Shown one piece after another: positions 35,188-44,026 of a DNA stretch of 52,312 nucleotides. The notes under the pieces are model-generated. The model searched no databases. It worked only from the letters and a program-made list of their open reading frames with translations, and was not told where the DNA came from. The position numbers were made by a program, and so were the translations under genes. Position 1 is the first letter of the stretch. The number at the start of each line of letters is the position of its first letter. Origin of the DNA: an uncultured Clostridia bacterium (lineage in GTDB: Bacteria > Bacillota > Clostridia > Oscillospirales > CAG-382); assembly GCA_944375955.1 (NCBI GenBank), contig CALWBE010000007.1:1-52312 (forward strand), read 5' to 3'.

Positions 35188-36119
35188 TTATTTGCTCCGT
35201 TCAATATTTTTTCGGCTCCGTCAAATATATCCTTTATTATCTCGGCAGCCGGACGCTCGCTGTTTACAAGACCTGATATCTGACCGGCAAGAAAACAGCC
35301 GTGCTTCTCATCTCCGTCTTTTACCGCAGCTCTAAGTGTCCCTACTCCCATATTTTCAAGATCTTCATCGCTAATATCAGAATATTCAGCTTTTGCATAA
35401 GCCCTTGAAAAAGGAGATTTCAAACTTCTCACCGGATGTCCCAAACGCCTGCCTGTCACAATTGTGGCTGTATCGCCGGCATTTAATACCTTCTTTTTAT
35501 ATACTTCGCTTATGTTGCATTCCTTCGCGGCAAGAAAAGCTGTACCTACCTGTATTCCCTGTGCGCCGAGCATAAATGCCGCCGCCGCTCCTCTGCCGTC
35601 CGCTATTCCTCCTGCCGCTATAACCGGTATATCTACCGCGTCGCATACTTGAGGTACCAGTGCCATCGTAGTCATATCTCCCACATGTCCGCCCGATTCA
35701 CCGCCTTCAGCTATCACAGCATCGGCTCCCGAACGCGCAACAAGCTTTGCAAGTGCTGATGACGGAACTACCGGTATTACTTTGATTCCGGCTTCCTTCC
35801 ACATTGGAATATATTTCTCGGGGTTTCCTGCTCCGGTAGTTACGACAGATACTTTTTTCCTCGCAAGTAATTCGGCTATTTCATCGACATTTTTCCCCAT
35901 GAGCATTACATTTACGCCAAATGGATTATCTGTCGCTGCACGTACGGCATCTATCTGCTCCTCGACCCATGCAGTATCTCCGCTGGCGGCTGTAATTATA
36001 CCCAATCCGCCGGCGATTGATACTGCCGCCGCGAGTGAAGCGTCGGATATGTGTGCCATACCGCCTTGAAATATAGGATATTTTATACCTACCATCTCAC
36101 AGACAGAAGTATAAATCAA
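35175..36119 (-). CDS. fabK: Enoyl-ACP reductase II (FMN-dependent)
   Basis: A 314-residue FMN flavoprotein of the nitronate monooxygenase/FabK family that reduces trans-2-enoyl-ACP. Seen: YPIFQGGMAHISDASLAAAVS near the start (core FQGGMA), EGGESGGHVG, and IAAGGIADGRGAAAAFMLGAQGIQVGTAF (core GGIADG and GAQGIQVGT), the FMN phosphate site. FabK rather than FabI is typical of clostridia and makes them insensitive to triclosan. A TTG at 36117-36119 with a GGAG site is taken as start. An ATG eight codons later lacks one. No FabI is seen here. Confidence 0.93.
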   Translation of the reverse strand: MIYTSVCEMVGIKYPIFQGGMAHISDASLAAAVSIAGGLGIITAASGDTAWVEEQIDAVRAATDNPFGVNVMLMGKNVDEIAELLARKKVSVVTTGAGNPEKYIPMWKEAGIKVIPVVPSSALAKLVARSGADAVIAEGGESGGHVGDMTTMALVPQVCDAVDIPVIAAGGIADGRGAAAAFMLGAQGIQVGTAFLAAKECNISEVYKKKVLNAGDTATIVTGRRLGHPVRSLKSPFSRAYAKAEYSDISDEDLENMGVGTLRAAVKDGDEKHGCFLAGQISGLVNSERPAAEIIKDIFDGAEKILNGANKWVK

Positions 36120-36149
36120 TTTGCTCCACTCCCTTCACTCCCGGAAAAA

Positions 36150-36377
36150 TTATTTGTCTGCCTTCGCCTTATCAATATAGCTTACAAGCTCAGCTACTGA
36201 TTTTCCTGCTTCCGCGGGCTTTATCTCGATTCCGAATTCATCTTCCATTTCCATCATTATTTCAACAGTATCAAGCGAGTCTACTCCAAGTTCTTCAAAG
36301 GTTGTTGCTTCGGTGATTTCGCTTTCATCGATCTCAAGATGTGCTGCCAATAATTCTCTTACTTTTTCAAATGTCAT
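36150..36377 (-). CDS. acpP: Acyl carrier protein
   Basis: A 75-residue acidic helical carrier. Phosphopantetheine is attached to Ser34 in EELGVDSLDTVEI, a perfect match to the family. The chosen ATG at 36375-36377 follows a GGAGGA site. A TTG five codons earlier overlaps that site. It sits between fabH and fabK, so the operon carries its own carrier for all the fab enzymes. Confidence 0.95.
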   Translation of the reverse strand: MTFEKVRELLAAHLEIDESEITEATTFEELGVDSLDTVEIMMEMEDEFGIEIKPAEAGKSVAELVSYIDKAKADK

Positions 36378-36408
36378 GATAATTTCCTCCAAATTATTAA
36401 AATAAATT

Positions 36409-37362
36409 TCACCATTTTATAATACAAGCTGCGCTTGAAAGTCCGCCGCCAAAGGCCGACAAAACCACTGTTTCGCCGCGCTTTAAAAGCCCTGACGAAT
36501 TAAGCTCTGCCAATGCGATGGGAACGCTTGCAGCCGAAGTATTACCATACTTTTCAATGTCAACAAAAAATTTTTCTCTCGGTATGCCTAATCTTTTTGA
36601 CGCATAGTCAATAATGCGTATGTTTGCCTGATGTGTTACTACATGGTCAATGTCTGATAAACTGAGTCCGGCTTTTTCTGTGACATATTTTATATCATTT
36701 ACTATCTTGCTTACTGCAAATTTAAATGTTTCCTGTCCGTCCATAAAAACAAACGGTTTTTTTTCTTCTCCTTTATAAAACGGTGAAGCACCCACGTATG
36801 CCGGAATTTCTATAACCTGATTGCCCCCGCTTGTATACAGCGTCGATGCAAGATATCCGTCTCCAGATGTAACAACCGCTGCGCCTGCTCCATCTCCGAA
36901 TATTACACATGTGCTCCGGTCTGTCCAGTCTATAAGCTTGCTGAGTCTTTCTGCTCCTATCACAAGCACATTTTTTGCAGTGCCTCTTGTTATAAACGAT
37001 ACAGCCGTATCAAGCGCAAACAAAAAACCGCTGCACGCTGAATTTATATCAAATGCCGGACATTTTGCCCCTATACGGCTCTGTACTGTCCCTGCAACCG
37101 TCGGACATACCGTGTCTGATGATATTGTAGCCGCTATTATAAGATCAAGATCTTCCGCGTTGATATTAGCAGATTCAAGCGCACTTTTTGCCGCGTAAAA
37201 TGCAAAATCTGATGCCGTTTCATAAGTAGAAACCCTACGTCTGCTTACACCCACACGCTGCATTATCCACTCGTCAGATGTATCAACCATCTCGGACAGT
37301 TCATCATTTGTTACGGCTCTTTCGGGCACATAAAACCCAGTGCCCAGAAATTTTATTGCCAT
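36409..37362 (-). CDS. fabH: 3-oxoacyl-ACP synthase III
   Basis: A 317-residue initiating condensing enzyme that joins acyl-CoA to malonyl-ACP. The catalytic triad Cys110 (INSACSGFLFALD), His244 (VVTHQANIRI) and Asn274 (EKYGNTSAAS) is complete. First gene of the fab operon. A palindromic operator lies 16-37 bases upstream of its ATG. It probably sets primer choice and so chain branching, but primer specificity cannot be told from sequence alone. Confidence 0.95.
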   Translation of the reverse strand: MAIKFLGTGFYVPERAVTNDELSEMVDTSDEWIMQRVGVSRRRVSTYETASDFAFYAAKSALESANINAEDLDLIIAATISSDTVCPTVAGTVQSRIGAKCPAFDINSACSGFLFALDTAVSFITRGTAKNVLVIGAERLSKLIDWTDRSTCVIFGDGAGAAVVTSGDGYLASTLYTSGGNQVIEIPAYVGASPFYKGEEKKPFVFMDGQETFKFAVSKIVNDIKYVTEKAGLSLSDIDHVVTHQANIRIIDYASKRLGIPREKFFVDIEKYGNTSAASVPIALAELNSSGLLKRGETVVLSAFGGGLSSAACIIKW

Positions 37363-37378
37363 TATATTTCACCTTTCT

Positions 37379-37399
37379 TTCAGCACATCGTGTGCTAAT
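37379..37399. promoter_or_regulatory. Palindromic operator before fabH (matches that before tetR)
   Basis: An imperfect palindrome with core AGCACATCGTGTGCT lies just before the fabH start. It matches the element at 38200-38220 in 15 of 21 positions (consensus TTCAGCACAyyGTrTGCTrA). Probable site for the TetR-type regulator encoded upstream. The gap 37363-37602 also holds a TAACATT/AATGTTA repeat (37497-37520) and a TATAAT near 37430 on the minus strand. Confidence 0.6.
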
Positions 37400-37602
37400 G
37401 CGTTCTAAATTATGCCGATCTGCTTCAGCGCAAACCGGATTATATATTCTCAAAACTATCTATTATTTTTGTATTTGTACCAATATATATTGATATTAAC
37501 ATTTTTAACAGATAATGTTAGTTTTCAGCAGTTATTTTATAATTTGCTTTTAAAAAATTTTTATGCAATACTATTCATAATCTGAAAAGCCTTGATTTAC
37601 AG

Positions 37603-38184
37603 TTATTTCGGCGCTATTCCGTAAAACAAACAGTCAAGACCAAACTTAAAGCTTTTTACCGCTTCATCAACCGAAAGCTTCCTGTGAACAGCATCGGCGT
37701 TATATCCTCTGAAAAAGCACCATACGGCATAACTTAGCATGTCTGAGTCAACATCTTTCATTTGATTTGTAGCTTTAGCTTTCTCAATTATTGTTTTTAT
37801 TTTTTCTGTCCACCAAATACGGTTTGCCTCTGTAAGCGAATCGTGTTCAAACATATACTGACTGAACTGTCTTTTCACTTCATATGTTTTTATAAGCACT
37901 TTTACCGCAACATCTATTACATAATTGAAAAAATCCGTCTCCAAATCATATTCAGAGTTTATGCTTTCATGCATTTTAATAACAGCGTTTTTATATACTA
38001 TTTCCAAAACTTCATCAATATTGTGAAACCGATTATAAAAAACTCTGTTTGTAACACCCAGTTCTGCAAGCACTCTGCGTACAGTAACATTCTGCGCACC
38101 GTATGTCATGGCTATCTCTTCGGTAACTCTTACGATTTCCTCAGACATCTTATCAGATATAAGACTACCTTTTGATTTTACCAA
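37603..38184 (-). CDS. TetR-family transcriptional regulator of the fab operon
   Basis: About 193 residues: a TetR helix-turn-helix (EIAMTYGAQNVTVRRVLAELGVTNRVFYNRFHNIDEVL, core VTVRRVLAELGVTNRVFYNRF) and a helical ligand/dimer domain. It is encoded just ahead of fabH in the same direction. Its own promoter region and that of fabH share a palindrome, so autoregulation and control of fatty acid synthesis are likely. The ligand may be an acyl-CoA or acyl-ACP, as for other TetR-type fatty acid regulators (inference). The start is uncertain: TTG at 38182-38184 with AAGGG ten bases away, or GTG nine bases earlier. This differs from FapR and from the MarR-type FabT. Confidence 0.8.
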   Translation of the reverse strand: MVKSKGSLISDKMSEEIVRVTEEIAMTYGAQNVTVRRVLAELGVTNRVFYNRFHNIDEVLEIVYKNAVIKMHESINSEYDLETDFFNYVIDVAVKVLIKTYEVKRQFSQYMFEHDSLTEANRIWWTEKIKTIIEKAKATNQMKDVDSDMLSYAVWCFFRGYNADAVHRKLSVDEAVKSFKFGLDCLFYGIAPK

Positions 38185-38199
38185 AAAACACACCGCCCT

Positions 38200-38220
38200 T
38201 TCAGCACACTGTATGCTGAA
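38200..38220. promoter_or_regulatory. Palindromic operator before tetR
   Basis: TTCAGCA (38200-38206) and TGCTGAA (38214-38220) form a perfect inverted repeat with a 7-bp spacer. It begins about 5 bp past the tetR -10, so it overlaps the transcription start. It is the twin of 37379-37399. Confidence 0.65.
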
Positions 38221-38224
38221 AAGT

Positions 38225-38253
38225 ATTTTACCATCATTTTACCATATTGTCAA
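38225..38253 (-). promoter_or_regulatory. Sigma-A promoter of tetR (and possibly the fab operon)
   Basis: TTGACA (38248-38253), 17 bp, TAAAAT (38225-38230) on the minus strand, directly before the operator at 38200-38220. Confidence 0.75.
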
Positions 38254-38308
38254 TAGATTTCTTAAATTTAAAGGCATATTAAAAATTTATTCTTAAAAAT
38301 TGATTTGC

Positions 38309-38342
38309 AATTTGCCGTCTGTTATATAACAGACGGCAAATT
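38309..38342. terminator. Perfect palindrome, terminator of the nucleoside transporter operon
   Basis: A 34-bp palindrome without mismatch, centred on GTTATATAAC, lies 30 bases after the last transporter gene. On the minus strand a short T-rich stretch follows. The U-run is weaker than in the other terminators here. Confidence 0.75.
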
Positions 38343-38371
38343 AAAAAATTTAATATTATAAAAATTTCTGC

Positions 38372-39346
38372 TTAGCGTTCTTCCCTAAAATACGGAAGTC
38401 CAAGACTCTGCGGAGGCTGATTTTCTTTCTTGTTGCGCATACTTGTTATTATAAGCACAATTATCGTAACTACATATGGAAGCATATTAAATATCGCAGA
38501 CGCCGCTCTTCCCAGACCTGAAGTATAAGAATATGCGATATAAAGGCCTCCGAAAATAAACGATCCAAGTATTGCAAGATTCGGACGCCATATTGCGAAT
38601 ATAACAATAGCTATGGCAAGCCATCCACGGTCTCCCATACCTCCGTTTGTCCATGATCCGCCTATATAATCCATTATGAAATAAAGTCCGCCAAGTCCGG
38701 CTATCATGCCGCCTATTGTAGTTGCAAGATATTTATATTTTGTAACATTTATTCCGGCGGCGTCGGCAGTAGCCGGGTTTTCTCCTACTGCACGAAGATG
38801 AAGTCCTGCGCGCGTACGCTTTAAAAACCATGCGCATATAATTGCAGTTATAACTGCAACATACGCGAGGAATCCATATGAAAAAAACAATTTTCCAAAC
38901 CACCCCAGATCTTCTGCAAACGGAAGTGTCGTTTTATAGTAATCTGAAGTAAGCTTTACCGATATATTGCCGTTGTTGCCCATAAGCTTTGTAAGAGAAC
39001 CGCCGAAAAAATCCCCGAAACCGGTACCGAATGTTGTTATAGCAAGTCCTGTAACATTCTGATTTGCCCGGAGCGTAATTGTAAGAAAACTATATATAAG
39101 CGCAAGAAGCCCGGATCCTACAAGCGAACACAAAAGAGGTATAATTATGCAAAGAGCGGCAGACGGTGTCTGAGTAGAATTTTCATAAATATACGCTCCC
39201 ATAATCCCGGCACATCCGCCCATATACATAATTCCAGGGATTCCGAGATTTAAGTTGCCTGATTTTTCGGTAAGTATTTCTCCGGTTGAGCCGAAAAGAA
39301 GAGGTATTCCCTGAACTATTGCGTTGTTAATAATTGTAAAAAACAT
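38372..39346 (-). CDS. Nucleoside ABC transporter permease 2 (NupQ type)
   Basis: A 324-residue permease of the branched-chain amino acid/ribose permease family, with about eight to ten helices. The segment LTEKSGNLNLGIPGIMYMG-like start (EILTEKSGNLNLGIPG), RAVGENPATADAAGINV and GMIAGLGGLYF are the usual marks of the second permease of BMP-type purine nucleoside transporters. AGGAGG precedes the ATG. It overlaps the region of the first permease's stop by almost nothing (3-base gap). Last gene of the xpt-BMP-NupOPQ-like operon. Confidence 0.9.
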   Translation of the reverse strand: MFFTIINNAIVQGIPLLFGSTGEILTEKSGNLNLGIPGIMYMGGCAGIMGAYIYENSTQTPSAALCIIIPLLCSLVGSGLLALIYSFLTITLRANQNVTGLAITTFGTGFGDFFGGSLTKLMGNNGNISVKLTSDYYKTTLPFAEDLGWFGKLFFSYGFLAYVAVITAIICAWFLKRTRAGLHLRAVGENPATADAAGINVTKYKYLATTIGGMIAGLGGLYFIMDYIGGSWTNGGMGDRGWLAIAIVIFAIWRPNLAILGSFIFGGLYIAYSYTSGLGRAASAIFNMLPYVVTIIVLIITSMRNKKENQPPQSLGLPYFREER

Positions 39347-39349
39347 TCA

Positions 39350-40486
39350 TCATGCCTCCTCTTTGCTGCTGTTGTGTCTTTTATTTATTTTATATGTCAC
39401 AAAAAATTCGCTTCCGATTATAAAGAAAAGTATTATTCCGGTAAGTATATCGGCAACGCTTTCATTTAATCCAAGTTTTGGATCTGTCACAATAGCTCCC
39501 GCACCTACCTCAAGAAAAACTATAAGAAACGATGTAAGTGCCATTACTATTGGATTGAATTTTGCAAGCCACGATACCATGATAGCGGTAAATCCCATTC
39601 CTCCCACGCTGTCAGACGTTATAGTATGGTCAGTGCCGGCTACTATCATAAGACCTGCTATTCCGCACAGTGCTCCTGAAATAGCCATTGTGCGAACAAT
39701 TACCTTTTTTACATTTATTCCTATATATCTTGCTGTATTTTCACTTTCTCCGACAACAGATATTTCATATCCCTGTTTACTGTATTTCAAATATATATAC
39801 ATTGAAATCATTATTACAGCAACAATTATTATATTGAGCAAATACTTTTGGTCCGCTATCTCCGGAAGCCATCCTCCGTGAGTATGACGGTTAATTACAC
39901 CTACCGAATTTGAATCTTTTGGATTTTCCCAAAATACGATACAGAATGATACAAGTTGCATTGCAACATAATTCATCATAAGCGTAAAAAGCGTTTCATT
40001 TGTGTTAAACTTTGCCTTGAAAAAAGCCGGTATAACCGCCCATATCATACCGCTTATGATACATGACACTGTCATTATGGGGATAGTCAGATACAATGGA
40101 AGCTTGTCTCCTAAGTATATCATGCACGCCGCCGCTGTAAGACCACCTATAAGCGTTTGTCCTTCAGCTCCGATATTCCAGAATCTCATTTTAAATGCCG
40201 GAGTTACGGCAAGAGATATGCACAAAAGCATTGCAAGATCCTGAAAAGTTATCCATATTTTTCTAGTACTTCCAAAAGCTCCGTTAAACATGGCAGAATA
40301 AACCTGTATCGGATTATATCCCGTAAGCATAATAATGACAACCGATCCTATTGCGAGGGCAAGGATAATTGCGGCTGCGCGTACAAGCCACGCTTTATAC
40401 CATGGCATCGCGTCCCGCTTTACTATTTGAAACAACGGTTCATGTACCTTTCTTTCTGTTTCAATTTCAGCATTATTCTTTACCAT
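39350..40486 (-). CDS. Nucleoside ABC transporter permease 1 (NupP type)
   Basis: A 378-residue permease with an N-terminal cytosolic segment and about ten helices. Family marks are FKMRFWNIGAEGQTLIGG (core WNIGAEGQ), NTNETLFTLMMNYVA, VVGESENTARYIGINV and GGMGFTAIMVSWLAKFNP. It pairs with the second permease to form the membrane channel. The start at 40484-40486 has GGGAGGTG upstream. A GTG four codons earlier overlaps that site and is rejected. It overlaps the ATPase gene by 14 bases. Confidence 0.9.
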   Translation of the reverse strand: MVKNNAEIETERKVHEPLFQIVKRDAMPWYKAWLVRAAAIILALAIGSVVIIMLTGYNPIQVYSAMFNGAFGSTRKIWITFQDLAMLLCISLAVTPAFKMRFWNIGAEGQTLIGGLTAAACMIYLGDKLPLYLTIPIMTVSCIISGMIWAVIPAFFKAKFNTNETLFTLMMNYVAMQLVSFCIVFWENPKDSNSVGVINRHTHGGWLPEIADQKYLLNIIIVAVIMISMYIYLKYSKQGYEISVVGESENTARYIGINVKKVIVRTMAISGALCGIAGLMIVAGTDHTITSDSVGGMGFTAIMVSWLAKFNPIVMALTSFLIVFLEVGAGAIVTDPKLGLNESVADILTGIILFFIIGSEFFVTYKINKRHNSSKEEA

Positions 40487-42023
40487 TTTTATTCTCACCT
40501 CCCGTTTTTATCTTTGTCATCATCAAGCCTATCTCCTCCTTGGTAACTTTTCTCGCATCGACTATACCGCTGACCTGTCCGGCACACAGCACAAGTATCC
40601 TGTCGCACAGCTCTATCAGCACGTCAAGGTCTTCTCCTACAAATATTACAGCTGTACCGCGTTTTTTCTGCTCGTTAAGCAAATTATAGATAATATATGA
40701 GGAATTTATATCAAGTCCTCTTACCGGATATGCTGCCATAAGCACGGTAGGCGAAGAAGATATCTCACGGCCGACAAGAACCTTTTGCACATTTCCTCCC
40801 GACAAGCGCCTTACCGGCGTGCTTACTCCGGGAGTTACCACTTCAAGCTGTTTTATTATCTCTTCCGCAAGATTCTTCGGGGCTTTCCTCTCAAGGAGAA
40901 ACGTTTTTCCCCTGCGATAGCTCCTGAGCATCATATTATCGACTATATCCATATTGCCAACAAGGCCCATTCCGAGCCTATCTTCCGGAACAAACGATAA
41001 TCTCACACCCATTTCGCGTATCTGAAGCGGCGTCTTGTCCCTCAAATTTTCTTTTTTCCCTGTTTTCGGATCGTTGTAAACTATATCTCCTCCGTATAGT
41101 TTCTGAAGTCCAGCTATCGCCTCTAAAAGTTCTCTTTGACCGCTTCCGGCTATACCGGCAATCCCTAATATTTCACCGGATCGTGCTGTAAATGATACGT
41201 TATTCAGCAATGTCACTCCCTCACGGTTTACACAGCTAACTCCGCTTACCAATAGTCTTTCCTGAGGATTACACGGCTCTGCACGCTCAATGTTGAGTTC
41301 GATCTTCTTGCCGACCATCATCTCCGTCAAACTTTTTTCGTCCGTTTCACTTGTCTTTACAGTGCCTATGTATTCGCCTTTACGAAGCACAGATACCCTA
41401 TCTGACAAAGATAAAACTTCATGCAGCTTATGGGTAATTATTATTATTGCTTTTCCGTCATCACGCATTCTGCGCAGTATTTCAAAAAGTCTTTTTGCCT
41501 CTTGAGGCGTAAGCACTGCGGTAGGCTCGTCAAGAATCAGTATATCTGCCTCGCGGTACAATACACGCACAATTTCGACAGTTTGTTTTTCAGATACAGA
41601 CATTTCGTATACTTTTTTTGTCGGATCCAATGAAAAACCATATTTTTCACTTATCTCCCGCACCTTTTTCTCCGCGGCTTTCAAATCAAACCTTTTTTCG
41701 TCCTCAAGTCCGAGAATTATATTTTCAGACGCCGTAAAAACATCCACAAGTTTAAAATGCTGATGTATCATTCCGATCTTATGCTCAAAAGCATCTTTTG
41801 GCGAACGTATCACTACCTCTTTGCCGTCAATAAAAATCTGTCCTTCATCCGGAAAATAAATTCCGGATATCATATTCATCAACGTAGTTTTTCCGCTGCC
41901 GTTTTCGCCGAGTATCGAAAGAATCTCGCCGCGGTTTACGGTAAGACTGATATTTTTATTTGCTACAACACTTCCAAAGGTTTTTGTTATATTTCTAAGT
42001 TCGATAGCTGCGTTCTGACTCAT
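40473..42023 (-). CDS. Nucleoside ABC transporter ATP-binding protein, double ABC (NupO type)
   Basis: A 516-residue ATPase with two ABC domains. The first has Walker A GENGSGKTT, signature-like MSVSEKQTVEIVR and Walker B ILILDEPTAVLTP. The second has the weak Walker A GIAGSGQRELLEAIAG, signature LSGGNVQKVLVGRE and a Walker B-like VLMAAYPVRGLD. The asymmetric pattern is normal for the rhamnose/ribose/nucleoside group. The ATG at 42021-42023 follows AGGAGG. Upstream frame (15 codons) is not translated. It powers uptake by the two permeases downstream. Confidence 0.93.
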   Translation of the reverse strand: MSQNAAIELRNITKTFGSVVANKNISLTVNRGEILSILGENGSGKTTLMNMISGIYFPDEGQIFIDGKEVVIRSPKDAFEHKIGMIHQHFKLVDVFTASENIILGLEDEKRFDLKAAEKKVREISEKYGFSLDPTKKVYEMSVSEKQTVEIVRVLYREADILILDEPTAVLTPQEAKRLFEILRRMRDDGKAIIIITHKLHEVLSLSDRVSVLRKGEYIGTVKTSETDEKSLTEMMVGKKIELNIERAEPCNPQERLLVSGVSCVNREGVTLLNNVSFTARSGEILGIAGIAGSGQRELLEAIAGLQKLYGGDIVYNDPKTGKKENLRDKTPLQIREMGVRLSFVPEDRLGMGLVGNMDIVDNMMLRSYRRGKTFLLERKAPKNLAEEIIKQLEVVTPGVSTPVRRLSGGNVQKVLVGREISSSPTVLMAAYPVRGLDINSSYIIYNLLNEQKKRGTAVIFVGEDLDVLIELCDRILVLCAGQVSGIVDARKVTKEEIGLMMTKIKTGGENKNGKE

Positions 42024-42109
42024 AGAATCCTCCTGATCTTTAAGGGTTGCAAATACAAAATAAAACAATGCAGGCGGGGCGTTTGCCCCGCCTGTTGTTT
42101 TATTATTTT

Positions 42110-43324
42110 TTACTTTATAGTGATACCGTCAATATCAATATCAAAGTAAGGTGCAGAGCGGTATTCAGACTCATGGAAATATCCGTCTGAAACTACTTCA
42201 GTATCCGGTGTGAAGTTAGCATCTGTATCAACATCAGCTTTATATTCTGTAAGTGTTTCGCCGTTAACTGTAAATGTAGCCGTATCAAAAACTTTGATTT
42301 CGCCTGAAATAAGCTTTGCTTTTACATCTTCAAGAGTTTCAGCCGTTCCTTCAGCTGCAACAGTGTCATTGAGACCGAGAATCTGAACCACATCATCCTC
42401 AAGTCCTCCGCAGAAATCCTGCTGGATTTCAGTACCGTTCATCGTAGCATTGATTATATGCTCAAAATAAGGCTCCCAGTTTATCTTAGAAGATATAAGC
42501 GCTGTATTGGGACCCCATTCACGAGTGTCAAGGTTGTAAGCGACATTCGGAACTCCTGCTTCTTCGCAAGCCTTAGGAGCGCCTTCGGAATCCGCATGCT
42601 GGCTGATAAGAACGCAGCCGTCTGCTATAAGAGCGTTAGCTGTTTCTTTTTCAAGAGCTATATCAAACCATGAATTGGTAAACTTTACATCCATAGTAAC
42701 ACTGGGGCATACTGAGCGAGCGCCAAGGAAGAATGAAGTATAACCTGATTTTACTTCTGCATAAGGATAAGCGCCTACATAACCCATTTTAGCTTCTTCT
42801 TCGGTTATGTCGCCGTTTTCAATCATTTCGTTAAGTTTGAGACCTGCGGCAACTCCTGCAAGATAGCGGCCCTCATATATTGAAGCAAACGCATTGTAGT
42901 AATTTGAAAGGCCTTCGGTATGAGCTTTTGTTCCGGTAGCATGACAGAAAGTTACATTCGGGAATTCTTCTGCCGCCTGGATTATAAAATCTTCATGTCC
43001 GAAGCTGTCTGCAAAGATAAGATCACAGCCAAGGTCAACAAGATCTGCTGCTGCTTCATAGCATTCTGCAGATTCAGGAATATTGGTTTTGAAAAGAACC
43101 TGATCGTCTGTAAGATTGAGAGCTTCCTTTGCGGCGTTAGCAGCATCGATGAAATTCTTGTCATATGTGGAATTCTCATCATGAAGGAATATAAATCCTA
43201 CTTTGAAATCGTCTGCAGTTCCAGGGTGATTCTCTTCTTCCGAATTTTCTGAACATCCGCTGAATACAGCGCAGGCAGAAAGAATGAGCGCAAGTACGGT
43301 CATAATTGATAAAATTTTCTTCAT
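42110..43324 (-). CDS. BMP-family nucleoside-binding lipoprotein
   Basis: A 404-residue basic membrane protein (PnrA/NupN-like) lipoprotein. The signal peptide ends in a lipobox before Cys24 (VFSGC). The mature part shows KVGFIFLHDENSTYDKNF, SFGHEDFIIQAAEEFPNVTF, GRYLAGVAAGLKL and GYVGAYPYAEVKSGYTSFFLGAR, typical of purine nucleoside binders. The ATG at 43322-43324 with GGAGGA upstream is preferred over a TTG inside that site. It lies 98 bases after xpt and 86 before the ATPase, and supplies the ligand to the importer. Which nucleoside (guanosine, adenosine, inosine) is not decided. Confidence 0.92.
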   Translation of the reverse strand: MKKILSIMTVLALILSACAVFSGCSENSEEENHPGTADDFKVGFIFLHDENSTYDKNFIDAANAAKEALNLTDDQVLFKTNIPESAECYEAAADLVDLGCDLIFADSFGHEDFIIQAAEEFPNVTFCHATGTKAHTEGLSNYYNAFASIYEGRYLAGVAAGLKLNEMIENGDITEEEAKMGYVGAYPYAEVKSGYTSFFLGARSVCPSVTMDVKFTNSWFDIALEKETANALIADGCVLISQHADSEGAPKACEEAGVPNVAYNLDTREWGPNTALISSKINWEPYFEHIINATMNGTEIQQDFCGGLEDDVVQILGLNDTVAAEGTAETLEDVKAKLISGEIKVFDTATFTVNGETLTEYKADVDTDANFTPDTEVVSDGYFHESEYRSAPYFDIDIDGITIK

Positions 43325-43422
43325 TTTTTCCTCCAACCGTTTCCGGCAAAATTAAAATATATGTAAATAAATTTACATCTGAAATTAAATTAATTATCTT
43401 ATTTTTTCGGCATTTGCCGTTT

Positions 43423-43998
43423 TCAGTTTTTACGGAAAACTATTTTTCCGTTTTCCATAGAATCTATAATAGCAAGCGAATATACTTTAATTCCCATGCG
43501 TCTCAGTTCGTCTCCGCCGCCTTGAAATCCTTTTTCTATCGCCGCAGATACGCCTACAACCTCTGCTCCGGCATCGGAAATTATCTTGCAAAGTCCCTTC
43601 ATTGCATTTCCGCACGCCAAAAAATCATCTACTATAAGCACTCGGTCTTTACTTGTAATATATTCTTTAGGTATCATTATCTCATATGTTTTTCCGTGAG
43701 TATATGAATCTACAAAGGCAGAATAAACCTCAGAAGAAACATTGCTTGTCTTATTTTTCTTTGCAAAGGCAAGCGGAACTCCGAGAAAGTTTGCCGCCGC
43801 AACGGCAAAAGCTATTCCAGACGCCTCTACTGTTAAAACTTTTGTTACACCGAGACCTGAAAAAGCATTCGCTATATCTTTTCCCATTGCCATTAGAAAT
43901 TTTATATCTATCTGCTGATTCAGAAAACTTCCCACTTTAAGAACTCCACCGGGAAGCACTTCTCCGTCTGACAGAATTTTTTCTTCAAGAGCCTTCAT
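43423..43998 (-). CDS. xpt: Xanthine phosphoribosyltransferase
   Basis: A 191-residue type I phosphoribosyltransferase for xanthine salvage (XMP from xanthine and PRPP). It opens MKALEEKILSDGEVLPGGVL and has the PRPP motif VLIVDDFLACGNAMKGL, plus VEASGIAFAVAAANFLGVPL-type hood residues (core VEASGIA). First gene of the nucleoside uptake operon, with AAGGAA before the ATG. Regulation probably goes through the PurR-like operator at 44104-44144, since no guanine riboswitch was found in the leader. Confidence 0.94.
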   Translation of the reverse strand: MKALEEKILSDGEVLPGGVLKVGSFLNQQIDIKFLMAMGKDIANAFSGLGVTKVLTVEASGIAFAVAAANFLGVPLAFAKKNKTSNVSSEVYSAFVDSYTHGKTYEIMIPKEYITSKDRVLIVDDFLACGNAMKGLCKIISDAGAEVVGVSAAIEKGFQGGGDELRRMGIKVYSLAIIDSMENGKIVFRKN

Positions 43999-44026
43999 AA
44001 ATGAATTTCCTTAACAGCTTTTATTT

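Noticed and set aside
37497..37520. TAACATT/AATGTTA inverted repeat upstream of fabH as the main operator
   Set aside because: It has no second copy near tetR, is AT-rich and lies before the likely -10. The shared AGCACA palindrome is a better candidate.
43337..43422. Internal terminator between xpt and the BMP gene
   Set aside because: CGGCATTTGCCG is a short hairpin, but the T-run lies on the plus-strand side, not in the direction of the operon.
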